A stretch of 64,000 nucleotides of DNA from assembly GCA_044221555.1 (NCBI GenBank), contig JBGAOY010000015.1, forward strand, positions 1 through 64,000, given 5' to 3'. Under the pieces are notes generated by a model. That model was not told where the DNA came from and did not search any database. It was given only the letters and a program-made list of their open reading frames with translations. Source of the DNA: JAEUJM01 sp044221555 (GTDB lineage Bacteria; Actinomycetota; Acidimicrobiia; Acidimicrobiales; DATDAH01). This document shows positions 42,684 through 51,038 of this stretch, one piece after another. A program made the position numbers and the translations under genes. How positions within the stretch are numbered: position 1 is the first letter of the stretch; each line of letters starts with the position of its first letter.

Positions 42684-43647
42684 CGGGCCCGTGTCCTGCC
42701 GCGAGCGCCTCGGTGACGACCGTGACGAGGGCCGCGGCGCTGAGGCCGGCGCGCTCGTGGAACCACGCCTGGCTCCCGACGGGCCCGCCGGGCCGGAGGC
42801 GCACGCCCTGGCGGATCAGCCGGCACCCGAGGCCGTGGTCGGCCACCACCTCGGCCACCAGCGAGCCCAACCCGCCGACGGCGTGGTGGGCCTCGGCGGT
42901 GACCACCAGGGGCACGCCGCGGAGGAGGCGCACCAGGTCGTCCACCGGGGCCGGGGCGATGCTCGCCGCCACCACGGAGGTGCACGCCACACCGTCGGCC
43001 CGCAGCCTGGCGGCGGCCTGCTCCACCGCCACGGCCACCGCGCCGGTCGACACGATGACCACCCGGTCGCCGCCGGCCGGATCGGCGGCGGCGTCCTGGT
43101 CGGTGCCGTGCACCACCTCGGCCCGGCCCAGCGTGAAGCGGCCGTCCAGGCCAGGCACGGTGGTGGTGTCGTCCTTGCCCACCCGGTAGTAGACGGGGCC
43201 CGGCAGGTCCCAGGTGGCTCGCACCGCGGTCTCCAGTTGGCGGTGGTCGGCCGGGGCCAGCACGGTGAGGCCGGGCAGCAGGCGCAGCACGCCGAGGTCC
43301 TCGAGGCCGTGGTGGGTGGCGCCCTGCACCCCGTAGTCGAACCCCCCGCCCACGCCGATCATCCGCACCGGCAGGCCGTGCAGCACGGGGCCGTTGCGGA
43401 TGAACTCGTACGGGCGCAGCGACGCGAACGTGGCCAGCGAGTAGGTGAACGGGACCAGGCCGGCCTCGGCCAGGCCTGTGGCCAGGCCGATCATGTTCTG
43501 CTCGGCCACACCGACGTTGAAGAACCGCTCGGGGAACCGCTCGGCGAACGGCTCGACCACCGTGAAGCCGAGGTCGCCGGTGAGCAGCACGACCCGCGGG
43601 TCGCGCTCGGCCAGGTCGACCAGCGTGTCGAGGAGGGCGCGGCGCAT
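42676..43647 (-). CDS. Transketolase family protein, C-terminal subunit
   Basis: This 323-residue protein covers the pyrimidine-binding and C-terminal domains of transketolase/DXS: VLLTGDLGFTVVEPFAERFPERF, the catalytic Glu in NVGVAEQNMIGLA (about residues 50-62), FASLRPYEFIRN and the transketolase-C domain with VVIVSTGAVAVAVEQAA. It needs the N-subunit encoded nine bases upstream. Split transketolases in glycan clusters usually make an unusual sugar or two-carbon transfer product rather than serve central metabolism; that is inference. Confidence 0.88.
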   Translation of the reverse strand: MRRALLDTLVDLAERDPRVVLLTGDLGFTVVEPFAERFPERFFNVGVAEQNMIGLATGLAEAGLVPFTYSLATFASLRPYEFIRNGPVLHGLPVRMIGVGGGFDYGVQGATHHGLEDLGVLRLLPGLTVLAPADHRQLETAVRATWDLPGPVYYRVGKDDTTTVPGLDGRFTLGRAEVVHGTDQDAAADPAGGDRVVIVSTGAVAVAVEQAAARLRADGVACTSVVAASIAPAPVDDLVRLLRGVPLVVTAEAHHAVGGLGSLVAEVVADHGLGCRLIRQGVRLRPGGPVGSQAWFHERAGLSAAALVTVVTEALAAGHGPDA

Positions 43648-43656
43648 GCGTCCGCC

Positions 43657-44469
43657 CTAGCGGGCGGTGACCTCGTCGAGCGCCTGGAGGAACTGGCTGT
43701 CGGACATGGGCCAGTAGTGCCAGCCCAACTGCCCCTCCATGAACGACACGCCCTTGGCGAACACCGTGCGGGCCACCAGCACGTGCGGCGCGCCGGCGTG
43801 GGGGTCGAGGCCGCCCAGCGTGTCGGCGAGCCCGGCGGCGTCGTGCCCGTCGACCTCGTGCACGTCCCAGCCGAACGCCCGCCACCGCTCGGCCAGGGGG
43901 TCGAGCGAAAGGACCTGCTCGGTGCGCCCGAGGGCCTGCTGGCCGTTCAGGTCGACCACCGCGACGAGGTTCCCCAGGCGGTGGTGAGCGGCGAACATCA
44001 CCGCCTCCCACACCGCGCCCTCGTTGCACTCGGCGTCGCTGAGCAGGGCGAAGGCCCGCCGCTCGGAGCCCTGCAGGCGCCCGGCCAGGGCCGCGCCGGC
44101 GGCCAGCGAGAGCCCCTGACCCAGTGAGCCGGTGGAGAAGTCGATCCCCGGCAGGGCCACGTCGGGGTGCACCCCGAGCAGGGTGCCGTCGCCGCAGAAG
44201 GTGTCGAGGTCGTCCTGGTCGATCCAGCCGCTGAGCAGCAGCGCTGCGTAGAAGGCCAGCACCGCGTGGCCCTTGGAGATGACCACGCGGTCGCGGTCGT
44301 CGTCGTCGGGGTCCACCCCCGCCAGCACGCCGCCGTACAGCGCGGCCACGATGTCGGCCACGCACAGCGCAGAGCCGATGTGGCCCACGCCGGCCCGGTG
44401 CGACTGCTCGAGCACGATGCGCCGGATCTCGCGAGCCATCGGCGCGAGGGCCCCGGTCGGCCCGGTCAT
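43657..44469 (-). CDS. Transketolase family protein, N-terminal (thiamine-diphosphate) subunit
   Basis: This 270-residue protein covers the TPP-binding half: SHRAGVGHIGSALCVADIVAALY, DRVVISKGHAVLAFYAALLLSG (about residues 60-82), PGIDFSTGSLGQGLSLAAGAALAGR and the metal/diphosphate motif SDAECNEGAVWEAVMFA (about 140-155). With the downstream C-subunit it makes one functional transketolase. The ATG overlaps the stop of the preceding membrane protein gene as ATGA, placing it firmly in the glycan operon. Confidence 0.88.
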   Translation of the reverse strand: MTGPTGALAPMAREIRRIVLEQSHRAGVGHIGSALCVADIVAALYGGVLAGVDPDDDDRDRVVISKGHAVLAFYAALLLSGWIDQDDLDTFCGDGTLLGVHPDVALPGIDFSTGSLGQGLSLAAGAALAGRLQGSERRAFALLSDAECNEGAVWEAVMFAAHHRLGNLVAVVDLNGQQALGRTEQVLSLDPLAERWRAFGWDVHEVDGHDAAGLADTLGGLDPHAGAPHVLVARTVFAKGVSFMEGQLGWHYWPMSDSQFLQALDEVTAR

Positions 44470-45854
44470 CGGGACGCCTCGGCCAGCACGTCGGACCAGA
44501 GCACCACCGTCTCGCCCGGTCGGGGCTCGAGCTCGGCGGCGTCGTTGGCGGTGCGCAGGTTGCCGTCCTTCGCGCCGAACCACACCCACTGGGCCCACTT
44601 CCCGTGACCGCCGGAGATGCCCAGCACGCCGTTGCGGTACGGCGGTGTGGGCCCCACCACGAAGTCGCGCCGGGACGCGTCGGGGTAGTGGCGCTCGAGG
44701 TAGCGCAGCAGCGCCACGGAGTCGTCGCCGGCCTGGCTCCACGACCGGAGCCCCACGACGGTGCCGACGAGGCACACCGCGACGAACGTGACCGCGGCCG
44801 TGAGGCCGAGCGCGCGGCTGTGCTGGCGGGCGAAGCGGTAGAGCCCCACCGCGACCAGCGCCGAGCCGATGCTCGACACCGCGTACAACCGGTCGGCCAC
44901 GCCGTGCGAGGCGATGGGGAGGGTGATGGCGACCCATGCGCCCACTGCCATCACCGCCAGCCCCACGACCACGAGGCCGGGGCCCGACTCACGGCCCCGC
45001 TCGCCACGCGCCCACGCCACCACCGCCACCACCGTGGCCACCAGGGTGATGGCGAGCGCCGAGAACCGGAGCACGGACGGGGCGTCGGCGGTGGCGAAGA
45101 GCCCGCTGCCGAAGTGGGCCGACCAGAACACCACGGGGTTGGGCACCAGCACCTCGGGGTCGTACACGGAGTTGGCCGCCGACCACACAGCCGCCAGCGC
45201 CACCGCGCCGGCCACCACGCCCCGCTGCCACGGTCGCACCGAGCGGGGTGCGGGGACCCGTTGCCACGTCGCCGGCAGGAGGACGGCGCCGAGCAGCAGC
45301 ACGGGCGTGGACAGCTCGTAGCACAGCACCGACAGCGGCAGCACCAGCGCAGCCGCTTCCCAGCGGCCCCGCGTCAGGAGCAGCAGGCCACCCAGGGCGA
45401 GGGTCATCCCCACCAGCGAGTTGGTGGTGGAGCCCCACACGGTGATGGTCGTGTGGGTGGGGAGCAGCACCCACACCGCGGCGACGGCCAGGGCCGTGGT
45501 GGGCAACACGAACCGGGTCAGCACCGCGTAGAGGGCCAGCACCACGGCCAGGTACAGCACGCTGACGACGGCGAACAGGGCGACGGGATGCAGGCCCGCG
45601 AGGCGGAAGACCGCGGTGAACACCACCCACGAGCCGGGCCGGCTCGCGAGGATGAAGTGGCCCTGACGGCCGTCGAGCAGCTCGGCGCCGGCCAGGCTCC
45701 AGTCGTCGCTCACGAAGCCGGGACCGAGCGCGAGGTAGACCGCGGCCCGCGCGCCCACCAGCGCCGCCAGCACGCCGGCGGCCAGCAGGTGGGGACGGGC
45801 GAGCGGCGGGCTAGAAGGGCTGCGGCGGGGTGGAGCCGTGGGTCGGCGAGTCAT
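44466..45854 (-). CDS. Polytopic membrane protein, GT-C-like (paralogue of 37148-38668)
   Basis: This 462-residue protein has about eleven helices. The first loop is GFVSDDWSLAGAELLDG, matching the acidic pair of its paralogue, and other shared blocks are VLCYELSTPVLLLG, NPVVFWSAHFGSGLFATADAPSVLR and DRLYAVSSIGSALVAVG, plus the C-terminal soluble GPTPPYRNGVLGISGGHGKWAQWV. Likely a membrane glycosyltransferase of the cluster, unproven. The ATG at 45854 has a strong AGGAGGG and lies inside the 3' end of the upstream gene, giving a 44-base overlap. Confidence 0.72.
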   Translation of the reverse strand: MTRRPTAPPRRSPSSPPLARPHLLAAGVLAALVGARAAVYLALGPGFVSDDWSLAGAELLDGRQGHFILASRPGSWVVFTAVFRLAGLHPVALFAVVSVLYLAVVLALYAVLTRFVLPTTALAVAAVWVLLPTHTTITVWGSTTNSLVGMTLALGGLLLLTRGRWEAAALVLPLSVLCYELSTPVLLLGAVLLPATWQRVPAPRSVRPWQRGVVAGAVALAAVWSAANSVYDPEVLVPNPVVFWSAHFGSGLFATADAPSVLRFSALAITLVATVVAVVAWARGERGRESGPGLVVVGLAVMAVGAWVAITLPIASHGVADRLYAVSSIGSALVAVGLYRFARQHSRALGLTAAVTFVAVCLVGTVVGLRSWSQAGDDSVALLRYLERHYPDASRRDFVVGPTPPYRNGVLGISGGHGKWAQWVWFGAKDGNLRTANDAAELEPRPGETVVLWSDVLAEASR

Positions 45855-46269
45855 CGCCCTCCTGCATCTTCAGGAACGCCCCCGCGCACACGCCGGCCGC
45901 GGCGAGCAGCGCCAGGAAGAGGCCGAACTTGCGGTCGAGGTCGGTGCCGAGCCCGGTGTCGTCACCGAGCAGGAGCCGGAGCAGCACGAGCACGGCGGCC
46001 ACGCCGGCGCCGATCAGCAGCACCTGGCTGAGCGGCAGCGGGAGGTCGGGCAGGGTGACGTTGTCGGCGAAGCGGGTGATCAGGACGATGGCCGCCGCCG
46101 CCATGATGAGCAGCAGCGGGATGACGCCGGTGAAGAAGTAGCTCCACCCACTGCGGTTGAAGGCCCCGAAGCCGGAGATGCCGTACCAGGGCAGGAACAT
46201 CGTGATCAGGTACACGATGCCCGAGCCCACGAGCACCTTGTCGCCGGTGGTGAGTGCTTCCAGATCCAT
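45811..46269 (-). CDS. Small four-helix membrane protein
   Basis: This 152-residue protein has four hydrophobic segments (about residues 12-30, 45-68, 78-98 and 113-133). The first is VLVGSGIVYLITMFLPWYGISGFGAF, where the LPWY element recurs in the neighbouring protein as FLPWF. No catalytic residues are visible. GGAGG lies ten bases before the ATG. Its 3' end contains the ribosome site and start of the GT-C-like gene, so translation is coupled. Function unknown; a structural role in the envelope cluster is possible. Confidence 0.72.
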   Translation of the reverse strand: MDLEALTTGDKVLVGSGIVYLITMFLPWYGISGFGAFNRSGWSYFFTGVIPLLLIMAAAAIVLITRFADNVTLPDLPLPLSQVLLIGAGVAAVLVLLRLLLGDDTGLGTDLDRKFGLFLALLAAAGVCAGAFLKMQEGDDSPTHGSTPPQPF

Positions 46270-46293
46270 ACGAGGGTTACCTCCGCTTGCGGT

Positions 46294-46803
46294 TCAGTGC
46301 GATGGGGACGAGGTGCGGTCGTCGGCCGCCGCCACGAGGTGCGCTCGGGCGTCGAGGGCGCCGGCACCCGCCATGCCACCGGCCGCCACGAGCGCCACGA
46401 GGATGCCATACGACGGCTCCATCTCGATCGTGGCATGGAACACCAGGGCGGCGGCGTTCCCGGGCGCGGGTTGTCCGAGCACGAGCCCGGCCACGACGAG
46501 CGCGAGGGCGGTGACCCCGAGGGCGACGGGCACCCACCAGGGCAGGTCGGGCCGGCCGCCGTCGCGTGCGACGCGCGGCGCCGCCAGCACGACCGCGAGC
46601 ACGACGCCGAGCAGCAGGGGGAGCCACGACCAGGGCACCGAGACGTCCCACCCGTTGGCGGTGGCGAGGGGCACGCCCTCGAGCAGCCCGGTCGTGTCGC
46701 CGTGCACCGCCGGCCGGAACCACGGCAGGAACATGGCGACGGAGAACACCAGCACCGACACGACGGCCAGGATCGCAGCGGCCCCGGGGTCGTGGTCGTG
46801 CAT
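46294..46803 (-). CDS. Small four-helix membrane protein
   Basis: This 169-residue protein has four helices (about residues 9-30, 55-76, 90-112 and 128-146) and an FLPWF turn after the first helix, like the next gene. It contains no recognisable enzymatic motif. The ATG at 46803 is preferred over one at 46827 because a leaderless -10 lies seven bases before it. It heads a minus-strand run that continues, with short gaps, into the glycan cluster. Unknown function. Confidence 0.7.
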   Translation of the reverse strand: MHDHDPGAAAILAVVSVLVFSVAMFLPWFRPAVHGDTTGLLEGVPLATANGWDVSVPWSWLPLLLGVVLAVVLAAPRVARDGGRPDLPWWVPVALGVTALALVVAGLVLGQPAPGNAAALVFHATIEMEPSYGILVALVAAGGMAGAGALDARAHLVAAADDRTSSPSH

Positions 46804-46810
46804 CGGCGCC

Positions 46811-46816
46811 AACCTA
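46811..46816 (-). promoter_or_regulatory. Leaderless -10 (TAGGTT) of the membrane protein gene
   Basis: On the minus strand TAGGTT lies 7 bases before the ATG at 46803. Confidence 0.5.
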
Positions 46817-47005
46817 CTCGACGCCATCCGGGACGAGCCCCCGACGGCGAGGGATCACACCCCGCACGAGTGCCCCGTCAGACAACCTATGCGTGTTCTC
46901 GACGGCCGGATGACGCCGCTCGCTGCGTTCCGCTTCGTCGCCGAACGCAGAAGAGTGGGACTCCTCAGCGCGCCTTGCGAGCGACGCCCCCGGCTCGCCG
47001 ACAAC

Positions 47006-47022
47006 AGGGCAAACGTTGCCTG
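47006..47022 (+). promoter_or_regulatory. Imperfect inverted repeat upstream of purN
   Basis: AGGGCAAACGTTGCCTG holds GGCAA/TTGCC arms around ACG and lies 12 bases before the -10 of purN. It resembles a LacI-family purine operator with one base missing from the right arm. Confidence 0.25.
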
Positions 47023-47034
47023 ACGGAGCACTAG

Positions 47035-47040
47035 TAGGTT
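47035..47040 (+). promoter_or_regulatory. Leaderless -10 (TAGGTT) of purN-purH-folD
   Basis: TAGGTT lies 6 bases before the GTG at 47047, with no Shine-Dalgarno. Confidence 0.6.
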
Positions 47041-47046
47041 CAGACC

Positions 47047-47628
47047 GTGCGCATAGCGGTGCTGGCATCGGGCAGCGGGACCATCCTCGAGGCCATCCTC
47101 GCGGCCGACCTCGCGGTGGCCCTGGTGCTGGTCGACCGGCCCTGCCGGGCCACGCAGGTGGCCGCAGAGCACGGCGTGCCCGCCGAGTTGGTCGAGCGTG
47201 ACGGGTTCGGGCCCGACTTCGACCGCGACGCCTACACCCGGCGGGTGGTCGAGGTGCTGCGGGCCCACGAGATCGACCTGGTCGTGATGGCCGGCTTCGG
47301 CACCATCCTGGCCGAGCCCGTGCACGCCGCCTACCCGTCGCGCATCCTCAACACCCACCCGGCGCTGCTGCCGGCGTTCAAGGGCTGGCACGCCGTCGAG
47401 GCGGCGCTGGATGCCGGGGTGAAGGTGACCGGCTGTACGGTCCACCTGGCCACCCTCGAGGTGGACGAGGGCCCGATCCTGGCCCAGGAGGCGGTGCCGG
47501 TGCTCCCCGACGACACCGTGGACACCCTGCACGAGCGCATCAAGGACGTCGAGCGCCGGCTCTACCCGGCCACCATCCGCGCGGTCGTCGACGACGCCGC
47601 CCTGCTGACCCCCACGAGGAACCAATGA
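47047..47628 (+). CDS. purN: Phosphoribosylglycinamide formyltransferase
   Basis: This 193-residue enzyme formylates GAR with 10-formyl-THF in purine synthesis. It has the N-terminal LASGSGTILEAIL, the folate/catalytic block VVMAGFGTILAEPVHAAYPSRILNTHPALLPAFKGWHAVEAAL with catalytic Asn and His, and GCTVHLATLEVDEGPILAQEAVPV with the Asp. The N-terminal GSG is GSGTI rather than the usual GSGSN. GTG leaderless start. The stop overlaps purH by ATGA. Confidence 0.95.
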   Translation: MRIAVLASGSGTILEAILAADLAVALVLVDRPCRATQVAAEHGVPAELVERDGFGPDFDRDAYTRRVVEVLRAHEIDLVVMAGFGTILAEPVHAAYPSRILNTHPALLPAFKGWHAVEAALDAGVKVTGCTVHLATLEVDEGPILAQEAVPVLPDDTVDTLHERIKDVERRLYPATIRAVVDDAALLTPTRNQ

Positions 47629-49160
47629 GCGACGCCACCGCCAAGCGGGCCCTGCTGTCCGTCTACGACAAGACGGGGCTGGTGCCCTTCGCCCAGGGCC
47701 TCTCCGAGCTGGGCTGGGAGCTCGTGTCCAGCGGGGGGACCGCCGCCGCCCTCGCCGAGGCCGGCCTCGAGGTGCTGGCCGTCGAGGCGGTGACGGGGTC
47801 GCCCGAGATGCTCGGCGGTCGGGTCAAGACGCTGCACCCGAAGATCCACGGCGGCATCCTGGCCGACCGCTCGAAGCCCGAGCACCTGGCCGACCTGGCC
47901 AGCCAGGACATCGGCCCCATCGACCTGGTGGTGAGCAACCTCTACCCGTTCGTCGCCGAGCCGTCGGTGGAGATGATCGACATCGGCGGGCCCACCATGG
48001 TGCGGGCCGCGGCCAAGAACCACGACCACGTGGCCATCCTGGTCGACCCGTCCGCCTACCCGGCGGTGCTCGACGAGCTGCGCCGCACCGGAGCGGTGTC
48101 GCCGGCCACTCGGCGGGCGCTGGCCCGCGCCGCCTTCGCCCACACCGCCGCCTACGACGCCGCCATCGTGAACTGGCTCGACGAGCGCGAGGCGGGTGTC
48201 GGCGAGGCGGTGACCGACCCGCTGCCGGCCACGCTGCACCTGGCCCTCGACCGGGCCCAGGACCTGCGCTACGGCGAGAACCCCCACCAGGTGGGCGCCC
48301 GGTACCGCCACACCCATGGCGCGGGCTGGTGGGACACCGCCACCCAGCACGGCGGCAAGGAGCTCTCGTACCTCAACCTCTACGACACCGAGGCGGCGTG
48401 GCGCCTGGTGCACAGCCTGGGGGAGGGTCCCGCGGTGGCGGTGATCAAGCACGCCAACCCGTGCGGGGTCGCGGTGGACGACGACATCACCACCGCGTAC
48501 GAGCGGGCCCACGCCTGCGACCCGGTGTCGGCCTTCGGCGGCATCGTGGCGGTGAACCGGCCGGTGCCGCTGGCCCTGGCAGAGGCGCTGGCCCCCGTGT
48601 TCACCGAGGTCGTGGTGGCGCCGGCGTTCGACGACGACGCCCTCGAGGTGCTGTCGGCCAAGAAGAACCTGCGGATCCTGTCGGCCCAACCACCCAACCC
48701 GGCGCCGCTCGAGATGCGCTCGATCGACGGTGGCCTGCTGGTGCAGACCGCCGACCGGGTCACCGTCGACCGCAGCGCCTGGCGGGTGGCCACCAAGGTG
48801 GCGCCCACCGAAGCGCAGTGGCTCGACCTCGAACTGGCGTGGCGGGTGGTGGCGCGCACGTCGTCCAACGCCATCGTGCTGGTGAAGGACGGCCAGGCCG
48901 TGGGCATCGGCTGCGGCCAGCAGAACCGGCGCGACGCCGGGCGCCTCGCCTGCGAGAAGGCCGACGGCCGCGCCGCCGGCGGGACCTACGCCAGCGACGC
49001 CTTCTTCCCCTTCCCCGACGGACTCGACGGCGCGGTCGATGCCGGGGCGGCGGCGGTGATCCAACCGGGAGGGTCCATCCGCGACGACGAGGTGATCGCT
49101 GCGGCCGACGAGCACGGCCTCGCCATGGTCTTCACCGGCGAGCGCCACTTCCGCCACTGA
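47625..49160 (+). CDS. purH: Bifunctional AICAR transformylase / IMP cyclohydrolase
   Basis: This 511-residue protein carries the MGS-like IMP cyclohydrolase domain (residues about 1-195: ALLSVYDKTGLVPFAQGL, SGGTAAAL, RVKTLHPKIHGGIL) and the AICAR formyltransferase domain (RYGENPHQVGARY, GGKELSYLNLYDTEAAW, IKHANPCGVAV with the catalytic Lys-His, ASDAFFPFPDG, IQPGGSIRDDEVI, FTGERHFRH). It performs the last two steps to IMP. It is coupled upstream to purN and downstream, through a tiny ORF, to folD, which supplies the folate pool. Confidence 0.97.
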   Translation: MSDATAKRALLSVYDKTGLVPFAQGLSELGWELVSSGGTAAALAEAGLEVLAVEAVTGSPEMLGGRVKTLHPKIHGGILADRSKPEHLADLASQDIGPIDLVVSNLYPFVAEPSVEMIDIGGPTMVRAAAKNHDHVAILVDPSAYPAVLDELRRTGAVSPATRRALARAAFAHTAAYDAAIVNWLDEREAGVGEAVTDPLPATLHLALDRAQDLRYGENPHQVGARYRHTHGAGWWDTATQHGGKELSYLNLYDTEAAWRLVHSLGEGPAVAVIKHANPCGVAVDDDITTAYERAHACDPVSAFGGIVAVNRPVPLALAEALAPVFTEVVVAPAFDDDALEVLSAKKNLRILSAQPPNPAPLEMRSIDGGLLVQTADRVTVDRSAWRVATKVAPTEAQWLDLELAWRVVARTSSNAIVLVKDGQAVGIGCGQQNRRDAGRLACEKADGRAAGGTYASDAFFPFPDGLDGAVDAGAAAVIQPGGSIRDDEVIAAADEHGLAMVFTGERHFRH

Positions 49161-49225
49161 TGCGCCCGTCGATGCCCTCGATGCCCTCGATGCCCGAGCA
49201 TCCGATGATCTGGCGGCGACCATGA
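49160..49225 (+). CDS. Candidate 21-codon mini-ORF coupling purH to folD
   Basis: The ATG shares the last base of the purH stop (TGATG) and the TGA overlaps the folD ATG (ATGA). The peptide is a run of Ser-Met-Pro units with no domain. Exact joining at both ends suggests translational coupling across a 61-base gap. Confidence 0.35.
   Translation: MRPSMPSMPSMPEHPMIWRRP
49169..49195 (+). repeat. Three perfect 9-bp tandem repeats (TCGATGCCC)
   Basis: Copies at 49169-49177, 49178-49186 and 49187-49195 lie within the mini-ORF. Nine-base steps would keep it in frame if copy number changed. Confidence 0.85.
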
Positions 49226-50088
49226 CCGCGCGCGTGCTCGACGGCGAGGCGGTGGCGGCCGAGATCAAGGCCGACCTGCGGGTGCGGGTCGACGCGCTGG
49301 CCGAGCGGGGCGTCACGCCGGGCCTCGGCACGATCCTGGTGGGTGACGACGGCCCCAGCGCCAACTACGTGGGCATGAAGCACCGCGACTGCGGCGAGTT
49401 GGGCATCGGCTCGGTGCACGAGCACCTCCCGTCGAACGCCAGCCAGCAGGACGTGCTCGACGTGATCCGCCAGTTCAACGCCGACCCCCTGGTCGACGCC
49501 TACCTCGCCCAGTACCCCTTTCCCGCCGGCCTCGACTACGAGTCGGCCCTGCTCAGCGTCGACCCGGCCAAGGACGTGGACGGCCTGCACCCGGTCAACC
49601 TGGGCAAGCTGGTGATGGGGGTGGACGCACCGCTGCCCTGCACCCCCCACGGCATCCAGGTGCTGCTCGAGCACTACGGCGTGCCGATCGCCGGCCGTCA
49701 CGTGGTGATCGTGGGTCGTGGCCTCACCATCGGCCGCCCGCTCGCCAACCTGCTGTCGCTCAAGCGGCCCAACGCCAACGCCGCGGTCACCGTGGTGCAC
49801 ACCGGGGTGGCCGACCTGGGCGCCTACACGCGCCAGGCCGACATCCTGGTCGCGGCTGCGGGGTCGCCCGGGATGATCACCGCCGACATGGTGAAGCCCG
49901 GCGCCGCGGTGGTGGCGGCCGGCGTGTCGTTCGAGGGGCGCAAGCTGCTGTCCGACGTGGCCGACGAGGTGGCCGAGGTGGCCGGTTGGCTGTCCCCCCG
50001 CATCGGCGGCGTGGGGCCGATGACTCGGGCGATGCTGCTGCGGAACACGGTCGAGGCCGCCGAGCGGCGGGCCGCCGCCGGCGACTGA
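49222..50088 (+). CDS. folD: Methylene-THF dehydrogenase / methenyl-THF cyclohydrolase
   Basis: This 288-residue FolD interconverts 5,10-methylene- and 10-formyl-THF with NADP. Visible motifs are TILVGDDGPSANYVGMKHRDC with the catalytic Lys in the YVxxK block (about residue 53), PAKDVDGLHPVNLGKL, PCTPHGIQVLLEHYGV and the Rossmann segment GRHVVIVGRGLTIGRPLANLL, plus the terminal GGVGPMTRAMLL. The cofactor motif GRGLTIGRP differs slightly from the common GRSxxVGxP. It provides 10-formyl-THF for purN and purH just upstream. Confidence 0.95.
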   Translation: MTARVLDGEAVAAEIKADLRVRVDALAERGVTPGLGTILVGDDGPSANYVGMKHRDCGELGIGSVHEHLPSNASQQDVLDVIRQFNADPLVDAYLAQYPFPAGLDYESALLSVDPAKDVDGLHPVNLGKLVMGVDAPLPCTPHGIQVLLEHYGVPIAGRHVVIVGRGLTIGRPLANLLSLKRPNANAAVTVVHTGVADLGAYTRQADILVAAAGSPGMITADMVKPGAAVVAAGVSFEGRKLLSDVADEVAEVAGWLSPRIGGVGPMTRAMLLRNTVEAAERRAAAGD

Positions 50089-50115
50089 CCGTTGGCCCGG
50101 CGCGGTCGGCTCCCG

Positions 50116-50121
50116 TAGCCT
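50116..50121 (+). promoter_or_regulatory. Leaderless -10 (TAGCCT) of metF
   Basis: TAGCCT lies 9 bases before the ATG at 50131. Confidence 0.5.
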
Positions 50122-50130
50122 CGGGCAGCC

Positions 50131-50994
50131 ATGACCCGGATCTCCGACCTGCTCGCCGCTGGCCGCACCTATTCGTTCGAGTTCTTCCCCCCGAAGACCG
50201 ACGAGGCCACCGCCGTCCTCGAGCAGACGATCCTCGAGCTCGAGCCGCTGGCCCCGTCGTTCGTGTCGGTCACCTACGGCGCCGGCGGCAGCACCCGGGA
50301 GCGCACCCGTGACGTGGTGCTGCACATCGAGCGCGACACGTCGATGACGGCGATGGCCCACCTCACCTGCGTGGGCCACACCCGCCAGGAGCTGGTCGAC
50401 ATCCTCACCGAGTACCGCGACGCGGGCATCGAGAACATCCTGGCCCTGGCCGGCGACCCGCCCGAAGGCGTCGAGCCGGGTCCCGCCGAACTGGCCTACG
50501 CCCTCGACCTCGTCGAGCTGGCCCGCGACAGCGACCACTTCTCCATCGGCGTGGCCGCCCACCCGGAGCTGCACCCCCGCTCGCCCGACCGCGCCTCCGA
50601 TCGTGAGCACCTGGCCGCCAAGCTGCGGGTGGCCGACTTCGGCATCACCCAATTCTTCTTCCGGCCCGAGCCCTACCTCACCATGATCGACGAGCTGGGG
50701 GCCCTGGGCGTCACCACCCCGGTGCTGCCGGGCATCATGCCCGTCACCAACGCCGGCCAGGTGAAGCGCTTCGCCGAGATGGCCGGCGCCGAATTCCCCG
50801 CCGACCTGGCCGAGCGGTTGGTCGACGCGAGCGACGACCCGGCCGAGGTGCGCCGCATCGGCGTGGAGGTGGCCACCGAGCTGTGCCAGGACCTGCTCGA
50901 CGCCGGTGCGCCCGGCCTGCACTTCTACACGCTCAACCGGTCGACCGCGACCCGCGAGATCTACGCCAACCTCGGCCTGCCGGACGTCGGCTGA
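50131..50994 (+). CDS. metF: Methylenetetrahydrofolate reductase
   Basis: This 287-residue TIM-barrel flavoprotein reduces 5,10-methylene-THF to 5-methyl-THF for methionine synthesis. It shows YSFEFFPPKTDEA with the catalytic Glu (residue about 17), VSVTYGAGGSTRERT, MAHLTCVGHT, NILALAGDPP (about 108-117) and ITQFFFRPEPYL. It lacks the regulatory domain of eukaryotic enzymes, as expected. It has its own leaderless promoter 42 bases after folD, so it can be expressed separately from the purine operon while using the same folate pool. Confidence 0.95.
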   Translation: MTRISDLLAAGRTYSFEFFPPKTDEATAVLEQTILELEPLAPSFVSVTYGAGGSTRERTRDVVLHIERDTSMTAMAHLTCVGHTRQELVDILTEYRDAGIENILALAGDPPEGVEPGPAELAYALDLVELARDSDHFSIGVAAHPELHPRSPDRASDREHLAAKLRVADFGITQFFFRPEPYLTMIDELGALGVTTPVLPGIMPVTNAGQVKRFAEMAGAEFPADLAERLVDASDDPAEVRRIGVEVATELCQDLLDAGAPGLHFYTLNRSTATREIYANLGLPDVG

Positions 50995-51025
50995 GCGCGC
51001 GGGAACGCCGGCGGCGACGGGCCGG

Positions 51026-51031
51026 TAGCGT
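51026..51031 (+). promoter_or_regulatory. Leaderless -10 (TAGCGT) of the aldehyde dehydrogenase gene
   Basis: TAGCGT lies 7 bases before the ATG at 51039 and rules out longer in-frame starts. Confidence 0.6.
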
Positions 51032-51038
51032 TCTGCGG

